DNA of 64,000 nt from Cupriavidus oxalaticus (lineage in GTDB: Bacteria > Pseudomonadota > Gammaproteobacteria > Burkholderiales > Burkholderiaceae): positions 3,249,501 to 3,313,500 of the forward strand of contig NZ_CP038635.1 in the NCBI RefSeq assembly GCF_004768545.1, given 5' to 3'. Below are positions 8,922-18,177 of the stretch, one piece after another (the first letter of the stretch is position 1; every line of letters starts with the position of its first letter). The notes beneath the pieces are model-generated. The model saw only the letters and a list, made by a program, of their open reading frames with translations. It searched no databases and had not been told where the DNA came from. Made by a program: the position numbers and the translations under genes.

Positions 8922-8968
8922 TGGTGCCGGCTGCAGGACTCGAACCCGCCACCTGATGATTACAAATC
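8922..8968 (-). tRNA. 3' fragment of tRNA-Thr(TGT), island attachment site (attL-like)
   Basis: Read on the minus strand, this is the 3' part of a tRNA: anticodon loop TTTGTAA (anticodon TGT), stem TCATC, variable AGGTG, T-arm GCGGG-TTCGAGT-CCTGC, acceptor strand AGCCGGC, discriminator A and encoded CCA. The 5' stem needed to pair with TCATC (GATGA) is absent and the sequence becomes unrelated just 5' of the anticodon loop. A tyrosine integrase starts 160 bases away. This is the signature of site-specific integration into a tRNA gene, with the crossover near the anticodon loop. An intact tRNA-Thr is expected at the far end of the element and was not found in the window. Confidence 0.75.
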
Positions 8969-9127
8969 TTAAGGAGTCGACTATTGATCCGATTTGATCT
9001 ACGTGGATCGATGAGATCATGCCATTGATTTTAATGGAAATTTCCCTTCAGGCCGTGCCCTCCAGAATTGACCAACATGGTTCAACGCCACTAGAATTTG
9101 CCTACATGATGCCTACACGGATATCGA

Positions 9128-10537
9128 ATGGCAAAACAAAACTTCACGGCAGCGCGAGTCGACGGCTTCACTTGTGAAGCAGGCAAACAGCAAAGCATTT
9201 ATTGGGATGCGAAGACGCCAGGATTTGGCATCAGGGTCACGGCAGCTGGGGCAAAGGCCTACATCTTTGAATCTCGACTCTTCGGGAAGACCATACGCGT
9301 CACCATTGGTGACACCAGAGCGTGGGACTTAGGCAAGGCACGCGCCGAAGCAGGCCACCTTAAGACTTTAATAGACGCAGGGAAAGATCCGCGCGAAGTC
9401 AAGGCAGAACAGCAGGCTGCCTTTGAAGCAAAACACGCTGCGAAAGTCCGCGAGAGCATAACCGTAGCCAACGCGTGGAGTGACTATGTCGAATCTCTGC
9501 GTACCAAGCTCTCCCCCAAAACCAAGAAGCCAAGGTCTGCTGGCTACATCAATGACCATTTCAAACTCGCTGCGCCGGGCGGGGAACCGACCAAGCGTGG
9601 CGGCAAGCAAACCGAACGCGGACCACTTTATCCGTTGATGGAACTGAAGCTCTCCGGCCTAACCGCTAAAGCAGTTGGCGCATGGCTGGAGTCGGAGGTG
9701 CCGATCAGGCCAACCAGCGCCGCCTACGCCTTTCGAATGCTCAAGGCGTTTGTCAGGTGGTGCGAGGGCCATGACAAGTACGCCGGCATCGTTCCTCCCG
9801 ACAGCTGCACGTCTCCCAAGGTAAGCGGGTCGTTGCCTGGCACCAACACCAAGGACGGCGACAGCCTCCAGCGGGAACAGCTCGCAGCTTGGTTTGGCGC
9901 CGTGCGCGCTCTGCACAACCCGGTACAGTCCGCCTATTTACAAGGCTTGCTCATTACCGGCGCGCGCCGAGAGGAACTGGCCGCGCTGCGTTGGGAAGAC
10001 GCGGACTTCCAATGGCGAAGCTTACACATCGCGGACAAGATTGAAACCGAAACTGGACGCGTGATTCCCCTCACGCCTTATCTAGCCTCCCTATTGCTCG
10101 ATCTGAAGCGCCTCAACGAAACGCCGCCCAGCAGACGCCGCCTGCGTAGCCTGGAAGCCCGCGGACAGAAATGGGAGCCATCACCTTGGGTATTTCACAG
10201 CCTCAATGCCGAGAAAGGTCGTATTGCCGAACCGCGCTACGCGCACAACCAGGCGATCGAAGCTGCCGGCCTTCCCCATGTGACGCTGCACGGGCTACGC
10301 AGATCATTCGGCACCCTGTCGGAGTGGTGCGAGGTTCCAGTCGGTGTAGTGGCGCAAATCCAAGGGCACAAGCCTTCGGCGTTGGCCGAGAAGCATTATC
10401 GACGCCGGCCACTCGATATGCTCCGAATGTGGCACGACAAGATCGAGGCATGGATGCTGGTGCAGGCGGGAATTAGCTTTCATCAGGCGTCGAAGGCGGC
10501 CCAAGAGGCTGCATTCCAAATGACGCCATCCGCTTAA
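9128..10537 (+). CDS. int: Tyrosine recombinase/integrase with N-terminal arm-binding domain
   Basis: A 469-residue phage/island integrase. Residues about 1-95 form the DUF4102-type arm-binding domain (AKTPGFGIRVTAAGAK, IGDTRAWDLGKAR). A SAM-like core-binding segment spans about 110-235, then the catalytic domain. Catalytic residues are visible: Arg in TGARREEL (about 280), His388 and Arg391 in LHGLRRSF, His414 in IQGHK and Tyr424 in KHYRRR. The ATG at 9128 gives the canonical N-terminus, although no strong ribosome site precedes it. It reads away from the tRNA-Thr remnant, which fits an island integrase sitting at its own attachment site. It appears intact. Confidence 0.93.
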   Translation: MAKQNFTAARVDGFTCEAGKQQSIYWDAKTPGFGIRVTAAGAKAYIFESRLFGKTIRVTIGDTRAWDLGKARAEAGHLKTLIDAGKDPREVKAEQQAAFEAKHAAKVRESITVANAWSDYVESLRTKLSPKTKKPRSAGYINDHFKLAAPGGEPTKRGGKQTERGPLYPLMELKLSGLTAKAVGAWLESEVPIRPTSAAYAFRMLKAFVRWCEGHDKYAGIVPPDSCTSPKVSGSLPGTNTKDGDSLQREQLAAWFGAVRALHNPVQSAYLQGLLITGARREELAALRWEDADFQWRSLHIADKIETETGRVIPLTPYLASLLLDLKRLNETPPSRRRLRSLEARGQKWEPSPWVFHSLNAEKGRIAEPRYAHNQAIEAAGLPHVTLHGLRRSFGTLSEWCEVPVGVVAQIQGHKPSALAEKHYRRRPLDMLRMWHDKIEAWMLVQAGISFHQASKAAQEAAFQMTPSA

Positions 10538-10687
10538 TCCCCAGAGGCTTCACAGTTGGCGCGGATCAGCAACTGGCGGTAAGGCTACTAATTTAGCAGG
10601 TGGCGTCCAGGGGACGTTTCGAGGAAGACGTTTGCCGGAAAACAATCAAATGCAACAATCAATATATAAAAACTATCATGTCTTGAC

Positions 10688-10722
10688 TACGGCGGACTGG
10701 TGACGATCACCAGTCCGCCGTA
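10688..10722. promoter_or_regulatory. 35-bp perfect inverted repeat directly before sspB
   Basis: TACGGCGGACTGGTGA, then CGA, then the exact reverse complement. The repeat ends 2 bases before the ATG at 10725, where a ribosome site would normally be. It can act as an operator for a repressor or as an mRNA hairpin limiting translation. The 150 bases upstream are AT-rich and probably hold the promoter. Confidence 0.5.
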
Positions 10723-10724
10723 AA

Positions 10725-11651
10725 ATGCTGGATATGAAACACGAACCCGACACTGCTAGAGGCATGCCCGCCCACTTCTCTGGCCATGAGACGTTTCCCT
10801 TACGCCAAATGTGGCTAAAAAAAGTCTGCGACGGGGTAGTTGACGGTCGGATTGCCAAGGCTACCTTCAGCGACGACAACGCTATTGCAACGTTTGGCGT
10901 CGGCAAGAATATGGTGGCGTCAATCCGGCATTGGGCTTTGGCATGTGGCGTAATGCAGGAAGAGGGAAGTCACTTTCGTTTTGGCCGTCTCGCCTACGAA
11001 ATCCTTCAAGATGGCGGGCTCGACCCGTACGCAGAGAGTCCATCAACGGCATGGCTCGCCCATTGGCAACTCGCGGGGCGGTGCATTCGTTCGACGACAT
11101 GGTATTGGCTGTTCAATTATGTAACTGCCCCAACATTCACGCGCCAAGAGCTGGAAGAGCCTTTGGCCCGCTATGCCCGGGAGCTTGACCCCAAGCACCG
11201 TCTCTCCGCCTCGACGATCTCTCGCGACCTAGAGACATGCCTGCGCAGCTATGCGCCGCGCGCGGCCGGCGGCTCTCCGGAAGACTTCGCCGAGCCTCTG
11301 TTGGGCGAATTGGGGCTGCTGCAAGAGGTCCACAAAAGCCAGTATGCATTCCGCCGCGGCCCCAAGGCTTCGTTGCACGACGGCATTTTCGCCTATGCAT
11401 TGGTCGACTTCTGGGATCGCGAGGCCAACGGGCAAAGCTCGCTGCCCTTCGAGGCGGTCGCTTACGCCGAAGGCTCGCCGGGGCGTGTCTTCAAACTTGA
11501 TGAAGAGTCGATCGCCCAGCGGTTGATTGCCCTCTCTGACTTCACGGACCGCAAGCTGGCTTGGACAGACTCGGCAGGCCTACGCCAAGTCCACCGCAAG
11601 CCCATGTCCAAAGAAGACATCAAGAATTTGATCAGGCGCGCCTATGACTGA
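10725..11651 (+). CDS. sspB: DUF4007 protein, SspB-like DNA nickase of a phosphorothioation system
   Basis: A 308-residue protein beginning, after a short lead, with the DUF4007 signature HFSGHETFPLRQMWLKK and then AIATFGVGKNMVASIRHWA. DUF4007 is the domain of SspB, the nickase of the SspABCD single-strand DNA phosphorothioation pathway. Its two downstream neighbours are an ATPase and a PAPS-reductase-like ATP pyrophosphatase, which matches the order sspB-sspC-sspD. Its stop overlaps the next gene by 8 bases (ATGACTGA). No separate nuclease motif was identified by eye. ATG 10734 is an alternative start. A perfect inverted repeat abuts the start and suggests tight control. Confidence 0.78.
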   Translation: MLDMKHEPDTARGMPAHFSGHETFPLRQMWLKKVCDGVVDGRIAKATFSDDNAIATFGVGKNMVASIRHWALACGVMQEEGSHFRFGRLAYEILQDGGLDPYAESPSTAWLAHWQLAGRCIRSTTWYWLFNYVTAPTFTRQELEEPLARYARELDPKHRLSASTISRDLETCLRSYAPRAAGGSPEDFAEPLLGELGLLQEVHKSQYAFRRGPKASLHDGIFAYALVDFWDREANGQSSLPFEAVAYAEGSPGRVFKLDEESIAQRLIALSDFTDRKLAWTDSAGLRQVHRKPMSKEDIKNLIRRAYD

Positions 11652-14600
11652 CAAGAAGCAAGAAGTGTTATCTGACATCGTTCAGATTTCGCGCCACTAC
11701 CAACGCTCAATCCGTGTGGACGCGGATATCGGTCGGGCCGATGCACTTGGCGGCTATATCTGCCATGCCACCGCGGCGTCCGTAGTCGATGGCATGTGCA
11801 AGCAGCTCACCGGAACCAATCAACGCTGCTTCACTTGGACAGGCCCGTTCGGCGGCGGCAAGAGTTCGCTAGCCGCGGCACTAGCGAGCGCGCTGCATCC
11901 TGACAAGGATCTTCGAACGAAGGCTCGCCAAGTCCTGCGCTTGGACGCTAAGCCCGCCTTCGACAACGCCTTCCCGGTTCGCAGGGGATGGTTGCTTGTT
12001 CCGGCGGTAGGCCGGCGCGGCAGCGTTGTCGCGGAACTAGCCGCCGGTGTCCGGCGCGCGCAAGGCAAGAACGTCGACGGCCGCAGTAAGCCGAACGCCC
12101 AGAGTCTCATCGCGGAGTTGCTCGAAGAGGCCAAGAGCCGTCCACAGGACGGCGTGCTGGTCATCATCGACGAGATGGGCAAGTTCTTGGAGGCTTCCGC
12201 TTTGGGCTCCGGGGACGACGTCTACTTCTTCCAAGAGCTTGCCGAAGCCGCCGCCCGTTCCGAGGGTCGCTTGGTTGTCGTTGGCGTGCTGCACCAATCA
12301 TTCGCGCAATATTCCGCCCGTCTCGGCATCGATACGCGCGACGACTGGTCCAAGGTTCAAGGCCGTTATGTTGACCTGCCATTCGTGGCGGCAAGCGACG
12401 AAGTCGTCGAGCTTATCGGGCGCGCGATTGAAGCCAAGCGCTGGCCTGCGTGGATGCTCGACGCATCCAAGACCATTGCGGATGCCATCCGCTCTCGCCG
12501 CCCTGCCGTGGGGCAGGATTTCGCCAAGGCATTAGCCGCATGCTGGCCGCTGCATCCGGCCATGGCGGCGCTTTTGGGGCCGATCTCCAAACGGCAGTTC
12601 GGTCAAAACGAGCGCAGCACCTTCGGTTTCCTTTCATCGGTGGAACCACATGGCTTCCGCGCTTACCTGAACTCGACCCCTGTCAAGGAGGCTACCTGGT
12701 ATCGCCCAAATGACTATTGGGACTACCTTCGCTCGAACTTGGAGCCGGCGATCTTAGCCTCTCCCGATGGTCATCGCTGGTCGCAAGCGGTAGAAGCAGT
12801 CGAACGTGCAGAAGCCAAGACGGGCGATCCGCTGCTAGTCGCTTTGATCAAAAGCATTGCCGTCATCGACCTGTTCCGCAACGGATCAGGCCTCGCGGCT
12901 GACGCTGCGGTTCTTGGAGCCCTTTTCTTTGACAAGACCAGCGAAGAGCTCGACGCCGCGCTGCAAAAGCTCTCCGCCCTAAAGATCGCCCTCTACAAGA
13001 GCTATACCGGAGCTTGGTCGGTGTTCGAGGGCAGCGACTTCGATATCGATGCCGCCATCGCGCAAGCACTAGCTGCATCACCGGGCGTCGACTACACGCG
13101 CCTCGCGCAGTTCATGGGCCTGCATCCTGTGGTAGCTAAACGCCATTACCACGAGACAGGCTCCATGCGATGGATGGAGCTTGTGCTTTGTAGCATCGAG
13201 GAGACTGAAAAGATCGCCGCTGATTTTCGCCCGCGCAAGGGCGAGTTCGGGACATTCATCCTCGCGTTGCCAAGCCGTGGCACGAGCCCCAGGGCTGCCC
13301 GGCTTCGTGCGCAGGCTTGCTCCAAGCTGCGACCATGGCCGGTTATGGTAGGCATCCCCACCAACCACTCTCGCATCGCAGAACTTTCGGCTGAGTTGGT
13401 CGCGTTGGAGCAGGTAAAGGAGCGCCATGAGCTATCCGGCGACGCCGTCGCCCGCCGAGAGGTCTACGCTCGCCTGGCTGCGACGCGGGCCGGTCTGGAG
13501 GACCAGCTCCAAGCGGCGGTTTCGCTGGCGAAGTGGCACAATGGAACAGATCAAGTCGTCGAGCTGGGGTCAAAGCTCTCGCCGGTGGCCTCCGAACTAG
13601 CTGACGAGCTGTTTACCACTTCGCCTCCTGTTTGGAGCGAGTTGGTCAACCGCGACAGCGTGTCAAGCAACAGCGTGAAAGCCCGCCGGGACCTCCTGCA
13701 CGCCATGGTTAATACCGAAGGCCAAGAGGCGCTCGGCTTCGAGGGCTTCCCTGCCGAACGCGGGCTTTATGAGACTCTGCTTAAGAGCACTGAGCTGCAT
13801 CGACAAGACGACTCTGGTGCCTGGCGCTTTGTTCCACCTGGTGACGGATTGGCCAGCCAATTTGAGCCTCTGTGGAACGCGACCCGCACCCTTTTCTCGG
13901 ACGCCACTGCTCGCGTGGGCGCAGATGAGATCTATGCACTGTGGAGCGCGCCACCGTTCGGCATGAAGCAAGGCATCCAGCCAGTGGTCCTCACTGCATT
14001 CATGCTCGCCCACAAAGCCAACATCGCCGTTTACAAAGATGGGATGTTCGTGCCCCGCTTAACCGATGCCGATATCGACGAGTGTCTACAAGACCCCGGC
14101 CGATTTTCCCTGCGCTGGGTGGCCATCGATGAAGACAAGAACCGAATCCTCGACGGTATCGCCAAACTGCTTGCGGAGATTGGTGAAAGCTCGGGAGCGG
14201 CCGACCCGCTCGAGGCCGCTCGAGGTCTTGTCGCCATGGTCTACAACCTGCCGGAGTGGACTCGAAGGACGCAGCGTTTGGGCGATACGGCCAAGGCAAT
14301 GCGTGACATGCTCTTGAAGGCTAGTGACCCGCACAAGGTGCTGTTTGTCGACCTGGCATCGCTGCTCAATGCTGGGGATGGCAGGGCTTACGTGAAGGCA
14401 CTGCGCGCGCCATTGAAGGAGCTGTCGAGCGCATACGGAAAGATGCTTGTGGAAGTCGAAGGGAAAATGCTCGACGCGCTTGATGCGAGCCGTGACGACC
14501 TCGAAGCATTGCGCGAACGGGCCAGATCAGTGGCCGGTGTGTCGGGTGAGCTGCGATTGGATGCTTTCGCGACGCGCTTGACCAATCTCGATGGCAGCCG

Positions 14601-14979
14601 AGAATCGCTTGAAGGCATTCTCAGCCTGGCCGCCGAAAAGCCTCCGCGCGAGTGGGTGGACCGCCACATCGATGCAGCAATCTTGGAGCTTGCCAAGTTC
14701 GCACGGCGCTTCCGGGAAGCCGAAGCCTTTGTGGCAGTCCAAGGAAGAAAAGCGCATAGCGAGGCCATTGCCGTCGTCATCGGCGCGGGATCTAACACCA
14801 AGACAATTTCACGTTCGTTCGCGATTTCAGACCGGTATCGCAAGACGGTGGAGACCAAGGCCGATGAAGTTGCTTCCATGCTGGAAGGTCAAGGGTTGGG
14901 GACAGATGTATTGTTAGCCATCCTTGCCAAGGCTGGAATGAAGCTCGCGTCTATCGAAAAGGAGGCTGCCAATGGCTGA
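11644..14979 (+). CDS. sspC: Large P-loop ATPase, SspC-like
   Basis: A 1111-residue soluble protein. Walker A is TGPFGGGKSS at about residues 66-75 and Walker B is VLVIIDEMGKF at about 171-181. A helical region follows, with coiled-coil character around residues 560-620 and 890-1000. Its place between a DUF4007 gene and a PAPS-reductase-like gene identifies it as the ATPase partner (SspC) of the Ssp sulphur-modification complex, which is thought to help open or move DNA for nicking and sulphur insertion. The length is large for SspC, so a variant is likely. It overlaps both neighbours by 8 bases, which implies translational coupling. Confidence 0.72.
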   Translation: MTDKKQEVLSDIVQISRHYQRSIRVDADIGRADALGGYICHATAASVVDGMCKQLTGTNQRCFTWTGPFGGGKSSLAAALASALHPDKDLRTKARQVLRLDAKPAFDNAFPVRRGWLLVPAVGRRGSVVAELAAGVRRAQGKNVDGRSKPNAQSLIAELLEEAKSRPQDGVLVIIDEMGKFLEASALGSGDDVYFFQELAEAAARSEGRLVVVGVLHQSFAQYSARLGIDTRDDWSKVQGRYVDLPFVAASDEVVELIGRAIEAKRWPAWMLDASKTIADAIRSRRPAVGQDFAKALAACWPLHPAMAALLGPISKRQFGQNERSTFGFLSSVEPHGFRAYLNSTPVKEATWYRPNDYWDYLRSNLEPAILASPDGHRWSQAVEAVERAEAKTGDPLLVALIKSIAVIDLFRNGSGLAADAAVLGALFFDKTSEELDAALQKLSALKIALYKSYTGAWSVFEGSDFDIDAAIAQALAASPGVDYTRLAQFMGLHPVVAKRHYHETGSMRWMELVLCSIEETEKIAADFRPRKGEFGTFILALPSRGTSPRAARLRAQACSKLRPWPVMVGIPTNHSRIAELSAELVALEQVKERHELSGDAVARREVYARLAATRAGLEDQLQAAVSLAKWHNGTDQVVELGSKLSPVASELADELFTTSPPVWSELVNRDSVSSNSVKARRDLLHAMVNTEGQEALGFEGFPAERGLYETLLKSTELHRQDDSGAWRFVPPGDGLASQFEPLWNATRTLFSDATARVGADEIYALWSAPPFGMKQGIQPVVLTAFMLAHKANIAVYKDGMFVPRLTDADIDECLQDPGRFSLRWVAIDEDKNRILDGIAKLLAEIGESSGAADPLEAARGLVAMVYNLPEWTRRTQRLGDTAKAMRDMLLKASDPHKVLFVDLASLLNAGDGRAYVKALRAPLKELSSAYGKMLVEVEGKMLDALDASRDDLEALRERARSVAGVSGELRLDAFATRLTNLDGSRESLEGILSLAAEKPPREWVDRHIDAAILELAKFARRFREAEAFVAVQGRKAHSEAIAVVIGAGSNTKTISRSFAISDRYRKTVETKADEVASMLEGQGLGTDVLLAILAKAGMKLASIEKEAANG

Positions 14980-15814
14980 GCGACACGTTCTCGGAATTTC
15001 GGGCGGCAAGGACAGCGCCGCCTTGGCGGTTTACATGCGGGATCACCATCCCGAACTCGACATCGACTACTTCTTCACCGACACAGGAGAAGAGCTGCCC
15101 GAGGTTTACGAATTCTTGGGTCTGCTTGAAGGCTATCTTGGCAAGCCAATCGCAAGACTCAACCCGCGTCGAAACTTCCGGTTCTGGCTGCGGGAGTACA
15201 ACCATTTCCTCCCAAGCCCTCAAACCCGTTGGTGCACCAAGATGCTGAAGCTAGCGCCGTTCGAGCAATGGGTGCGCCCATGGCTCGCAGTCGGCGACAG
15301 GGTAACTTCCTATGTCGCCATCCGTGCGGACGAAGACTATCGGGAGGGGTACGCAACCAAGGCCGCCAACCTGTTCGTGAGACTACCATTCCGTGAAGCA
15401 GGCATCGACAAGGCAGGCGTGGTCGATATCTTGGAGTCCTCCGGAGTCGGTTATCCGAAGTATTACGAGTGGCGCTCCCGCAGCGGCTGCACATTTTGCT
15501 TCTTCCAGCAGAAGATCGAATGGGTTCGCCTCAAAGAGCAGCACCCCGAAGACTATGAAAAGGCCAAGGCGTTGGAGAAGGACGCCTTGGAGCACGGGTC
15601 GCCTTTCACCTGGTCCAAGGGCGAGTCGCTCGTTGATATTGAGCAGCCCGAGCGCATTGCACAGATTAAGGCCGAATACGAGATCCGCCGCGCGCGCCTG
15701 CGTAAGAGCATTCCCATAAATCCTCTGCGTCCCGCGAAGTCTTCTCTGGAAGACATCGACGATGTCTACGGGGAGGACGAAGGCAACGGCGCCTGCGTGG
15801 TTTGCCACAAGTAG
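14972..15814 (+). CDS. sspD: PAPS reductase/ATP-pyrophosphatase, SspD (DndC-like)
   Basis: A 280-residue member of the PAPS-reductase family. The ATP-pyrophosphatase PP-loop is SGGKDS at residues 10-15, and TDTGEELPE follows. Cysteines at 88 (RWCTK), 173 and 176 (SGCTFCFF) can hold an iron-sulphur cluster, and another CxxC (275, 278) lies at the very C-terminus. In Dnd and Ssp systems this enzyme adenylates or otherwise activates the DNA backbone for sulphur insertion. It is much shorter than DndC (about 530 residues) and fits SspD better. It overlaps sspC by 8 bases (ATGGCTGA) and is the last gene of the rightward operon. No cysteine desulphurase (sspA) accompanies it. Confidence 0.8.
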   Translation: MAERHVLGISGGKDSAALAVYMRDHHPELDIDYFFTDTGEELPEVYEFLGLLEGYLGKPIARLNPRRNFRFWLREYNHFLPSPQTRWCTKMLKLAPFEQWVRPWLAVGDRVTSYVAIRADEDYREGYATKAANLFVRLPFREAGIDKAGVVDILESSGVGYPKYYEWRSRSGCTFCFFQQKIEWVRLKEQHPEDYEKAKALEKDALEHGSPFTWSKGESLVDIEQPERIAQIKAEYEIRRARLRKSIPINPLRPAKSSLEDIDDVYGEDEGNGACVVCHK

Positions 15815-16152
15815 ACATCGAGCCCAGATCTAGATCGCACACCACACTTGGCGCGACTGCACTACCGCACTACCGCCGCTCTGTGCGGAGACCATTGTCT
15901 TACCTCGTGGAGCCATCAAACAGCGCGAATATGAGCCAACTGAGTAAGTAGTCAATCAGACCTCGGGGCGCGCACCGGTGAAGCAATGCTACTGACTCCG
16001 CTCAAGGCTGTACTGCGTCTCAGCATCACTCCGGAACTCTTGTTCTTTTACACCAGCAGAAACCCCCGGAAGCGATCCGATAAGCGCCGCTACCGAGCGC
16101 GCAACGTCCGGGGAACCCTTCAGGCTTCCCCGCACAGGCTATACCTGCTGTC
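15815..16152. other. Convergent intergenic region between the two defence operons
   Basis: 338 bases between sspD and the last gene of the leftward operon. It contains CACTACCG repeated in tandem near 15858-15877 and a short GGGGAA/TTCCCC inverted repeat near 16110-16131. No convincing gene or strong U-tailed terminator was seen. Confidence 0.5.
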
Positions 16153-18177
16153 TTACCCCGGAGGAGACTCTTCCAGCTGCGTAGCTGGAATTTGCATCCC
16201 TGCAGGCTCGATGAAGCCGGACCGAATCGCATCACCGAGACCGGGAACGTCCGCACGGCCAGCATCGCGGATCAGAAAGACGATGCCAGCCTTGTTCAAA
16301 CTGCTGCGAGGCAATGGCGCATCCGGCACGATGTAGTTCCAGGCTATCAAACCCATCTTGCGAACTCCTTTCTCAGCGCCTGTCTCGGAGCTGATCTCCT
16401 TCCATCCTTGGTCGTTCACCCCCTTTAAGTCAAAACCCTGAACCATAAGGCGTCGCAAATCCGGGGTGGCTTTAACATGTTGAAAAGCGAGACGCGCGTG
16501 CGGCGCAACATGGTCTTCTTCAACGCCAGCCAAAGCTGAAAGCACGCCGTCGCAGATCACCTCTGTCATCACAAGACGCAGCATCGGCCCCCCGTTCTCG
16601 TCGCGGCCGACGAAGCACACCGCCCCATCGGCGAGTGCGCTGACGTCTAGAGCCTTAAGTCGCCCCTCGACGTCAGGATAGAATAGCCCAAGCTCAACCG
16701 GGAATGTGCCTGGCAGAGCTGCCATTTGACCGATTCTTCCCAATCCTGCAAGCACACGCTGCTGCAATTCGAGTGCATGTCCCTCACGCAGTCGGCCAAC
16801 AAGGCGGACATCACCAGCTTCAAACGCATTGGAGATCTGACTTTCCGAGACGGTATCGATGTGCTTAAGGTTCCATTTCACCCAACGCAATTCATTATCG
16901 ATCCGGATCGCGGACGTCCGAGCGTCATCGCCATAAGACCAATCTTTGACCGCAAGCGGCTTGACCGTGCCAACAAGGAGAAGAATACGTGGTGCGGCCC
17001 CACGTTGGAGATCGCAGGCAGGCGTCAATACTAGGAGCACTTGCTCAGGTGTAAGGTCGACAAGGATGGCTCGTTGCAGCCGATTGGCGTCGGCTTCAGG
17101 TGGCATCCGCAAAAGATCGCCAAATGCCACCAGCGCGCCGACTGACCCAGGTAGCCGCAAGCGGTTCTCGTGCTGAGTAAGCAAGCGCTGTACTAGTTCT
17201 TGTAGGTCTGCTGAACCGGCGACATATGGTGGGGGGTGCTTTGCAGCAGAAAAACCGTTCACAGCTAGAGCGGCGTCGATGATGCCAGCTTCGCGCTCAA
17301 TCTCATGCTGAAGAACGCGATCGAAGACGTCTACGAGGTAGCTGCCAGCAGGTTGTCCCTCAGCATCTAGCAGCAACTGCTGAATCTGCCCGACATCTGA
17401 CAGGCGCATTTTGCGGAGAAGGCGCAATGTCCGTTCGGCGCCCTGCTTAACCCCAACTTCAAGTGCGTGAAATAACCGGGCCAGGGCGTGCGAGTCGGTG
17501 CTGTTCTCGGCCAATCGCTCCAATTGGAGTTCGAGGCGATTGGTATTTTCAATGTCCTCCTTCTTGAGAATGCGAAATCCGGAGTCCAGCAAACCAACCT
17601 CGTCGCGAAACTCGTCTCGCTTGGACTCCAAGCGGGGACTGCGTGACATTAAGATAACTAGGGGTGGATTGGCTAACCGCAGTTGCAGCGCTTCGCGGAG
17701 CCGCCTCTTAGACTCGTCCAGCGAAGCGGGATCTTGTGCTTTACCAAAGAAGAGGTCGATGACTACAAGGTCAGCCTCCCTTGCTGCATTAGCGAAATCG
17801 CGTCCAGCGGTTCTCACGGTCAAGCCAAGAGCGTGAAGCCGCTCATTGACGAGGCGAACGTAACTCTCGTCCGTAGCCTGGTCGGCGGTGTAGGTTTCAA
17901 AGAGGCCAGCTGCAGTCTCGCCAAGTTCGTCGCGAAGCCGCCAGATCGCCGCAACGTAGTTGTCGTCATCAACGCACTCGTCGAAACGCTTCGACGCTGC
18001 TGCAGGATACGCCTCGATGATTCGAGCCCGCTGTTCATGCGTTATGTCATCGTTGAAATTCGACCACGCTTCATTTCCAGGGTCGATATCGGTGCTGGTT
18101 GGCACTGCATCGAATACGTCATCAACAATTAGGGCGGTTCGAATGTTGCGCACGGCAAGCAGATCAGCCAGGCTCAC
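16153..18177 (-). CDS. Atypical receiver-domain protein, putative response regulator of the Ssp restriction operon
   Basis: A 674-residue protein whose N-terminus looks like a response-regulator receiver: TALIVDD with Asp19-Asp20, VVIDLFF with Asp141 as the candidate phosphate acceptor, LVILMSR with Ser178, and ILKKED with the conserved Lys. About 110 residues are inserted between the first acidic pair and the acceptor strand, which is unusual. The rest, about 215-674, matches no DNA-binding domain I recognise; it has a strand-rich core around VLLVLTPACDLQ. The GTG start overlaps the kinase-like gene by 4 bases (GTGA), so the two are coupled. The inferred role is output or control partner of the GHKL protein. 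No function is proven. Confidence 0.6.
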   Translation of the reverse strand: MSLADLLAVRNIRTALIVDDVFDAVPTSTDIDPGNEAWSNFNDDITHEQRARIIEAYPAAASKRFDECVDDDNYVAAIWRLRDELGETAAGLFETYTADQATDESYVRLVNERLHALGLTVRTAGRDFANAAREADLVVIDLFFGKAQDPASLDESKRRLREALQLRLANPPLVILMSRSPRLESKRDEFRDEVGLLDSGFRILKKEDIENTNRLELQLERLAENSTDSHALARLFHALEVGVKQGAERTLRLLRKMRLSDVGQIQQLLLDAEGQPAGSYLVDVFDRVLQHEIEREAGIIDAALAVNGFSAAKHPPPYVAGSADLQELVQRLLTQHENRLRLPGSVGALVAFGDLLRMPPEADANRLQRAILVDLTPEQVLLVLTPACDLQRGAAPRILLLVGTVKPLAVKDWSYGDDARTSAIRIDNELRWVKWNLKHIDTVSESQISNAFEAGDVRLVGRLREGHALELQQRVLAGLGRIGQMAALPGTFPVELGLFYPDVEGRLKALDVSALADGAVCFVGRDENGGPMLRLVMTEVICDGVLSALAGVEEDHVAPHARLAFQHVKATPDLRRLMVQGFDLKGVNDQGWKEISSETGAEKGVRKMGLIAWNYIVPDAPLPRSSLNKAGIVFLIRDAGRADVPGLGDAIRSGFIEPAGMQIPATQLEESPPG

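Noticed and set aside
15858..15877. Tandem CACTACCG as start of a CRISPR-like array
   Set aside because: There are only two adjacent copies, without spacers. No repeat-spacer pattern was seen anywhere in the window.
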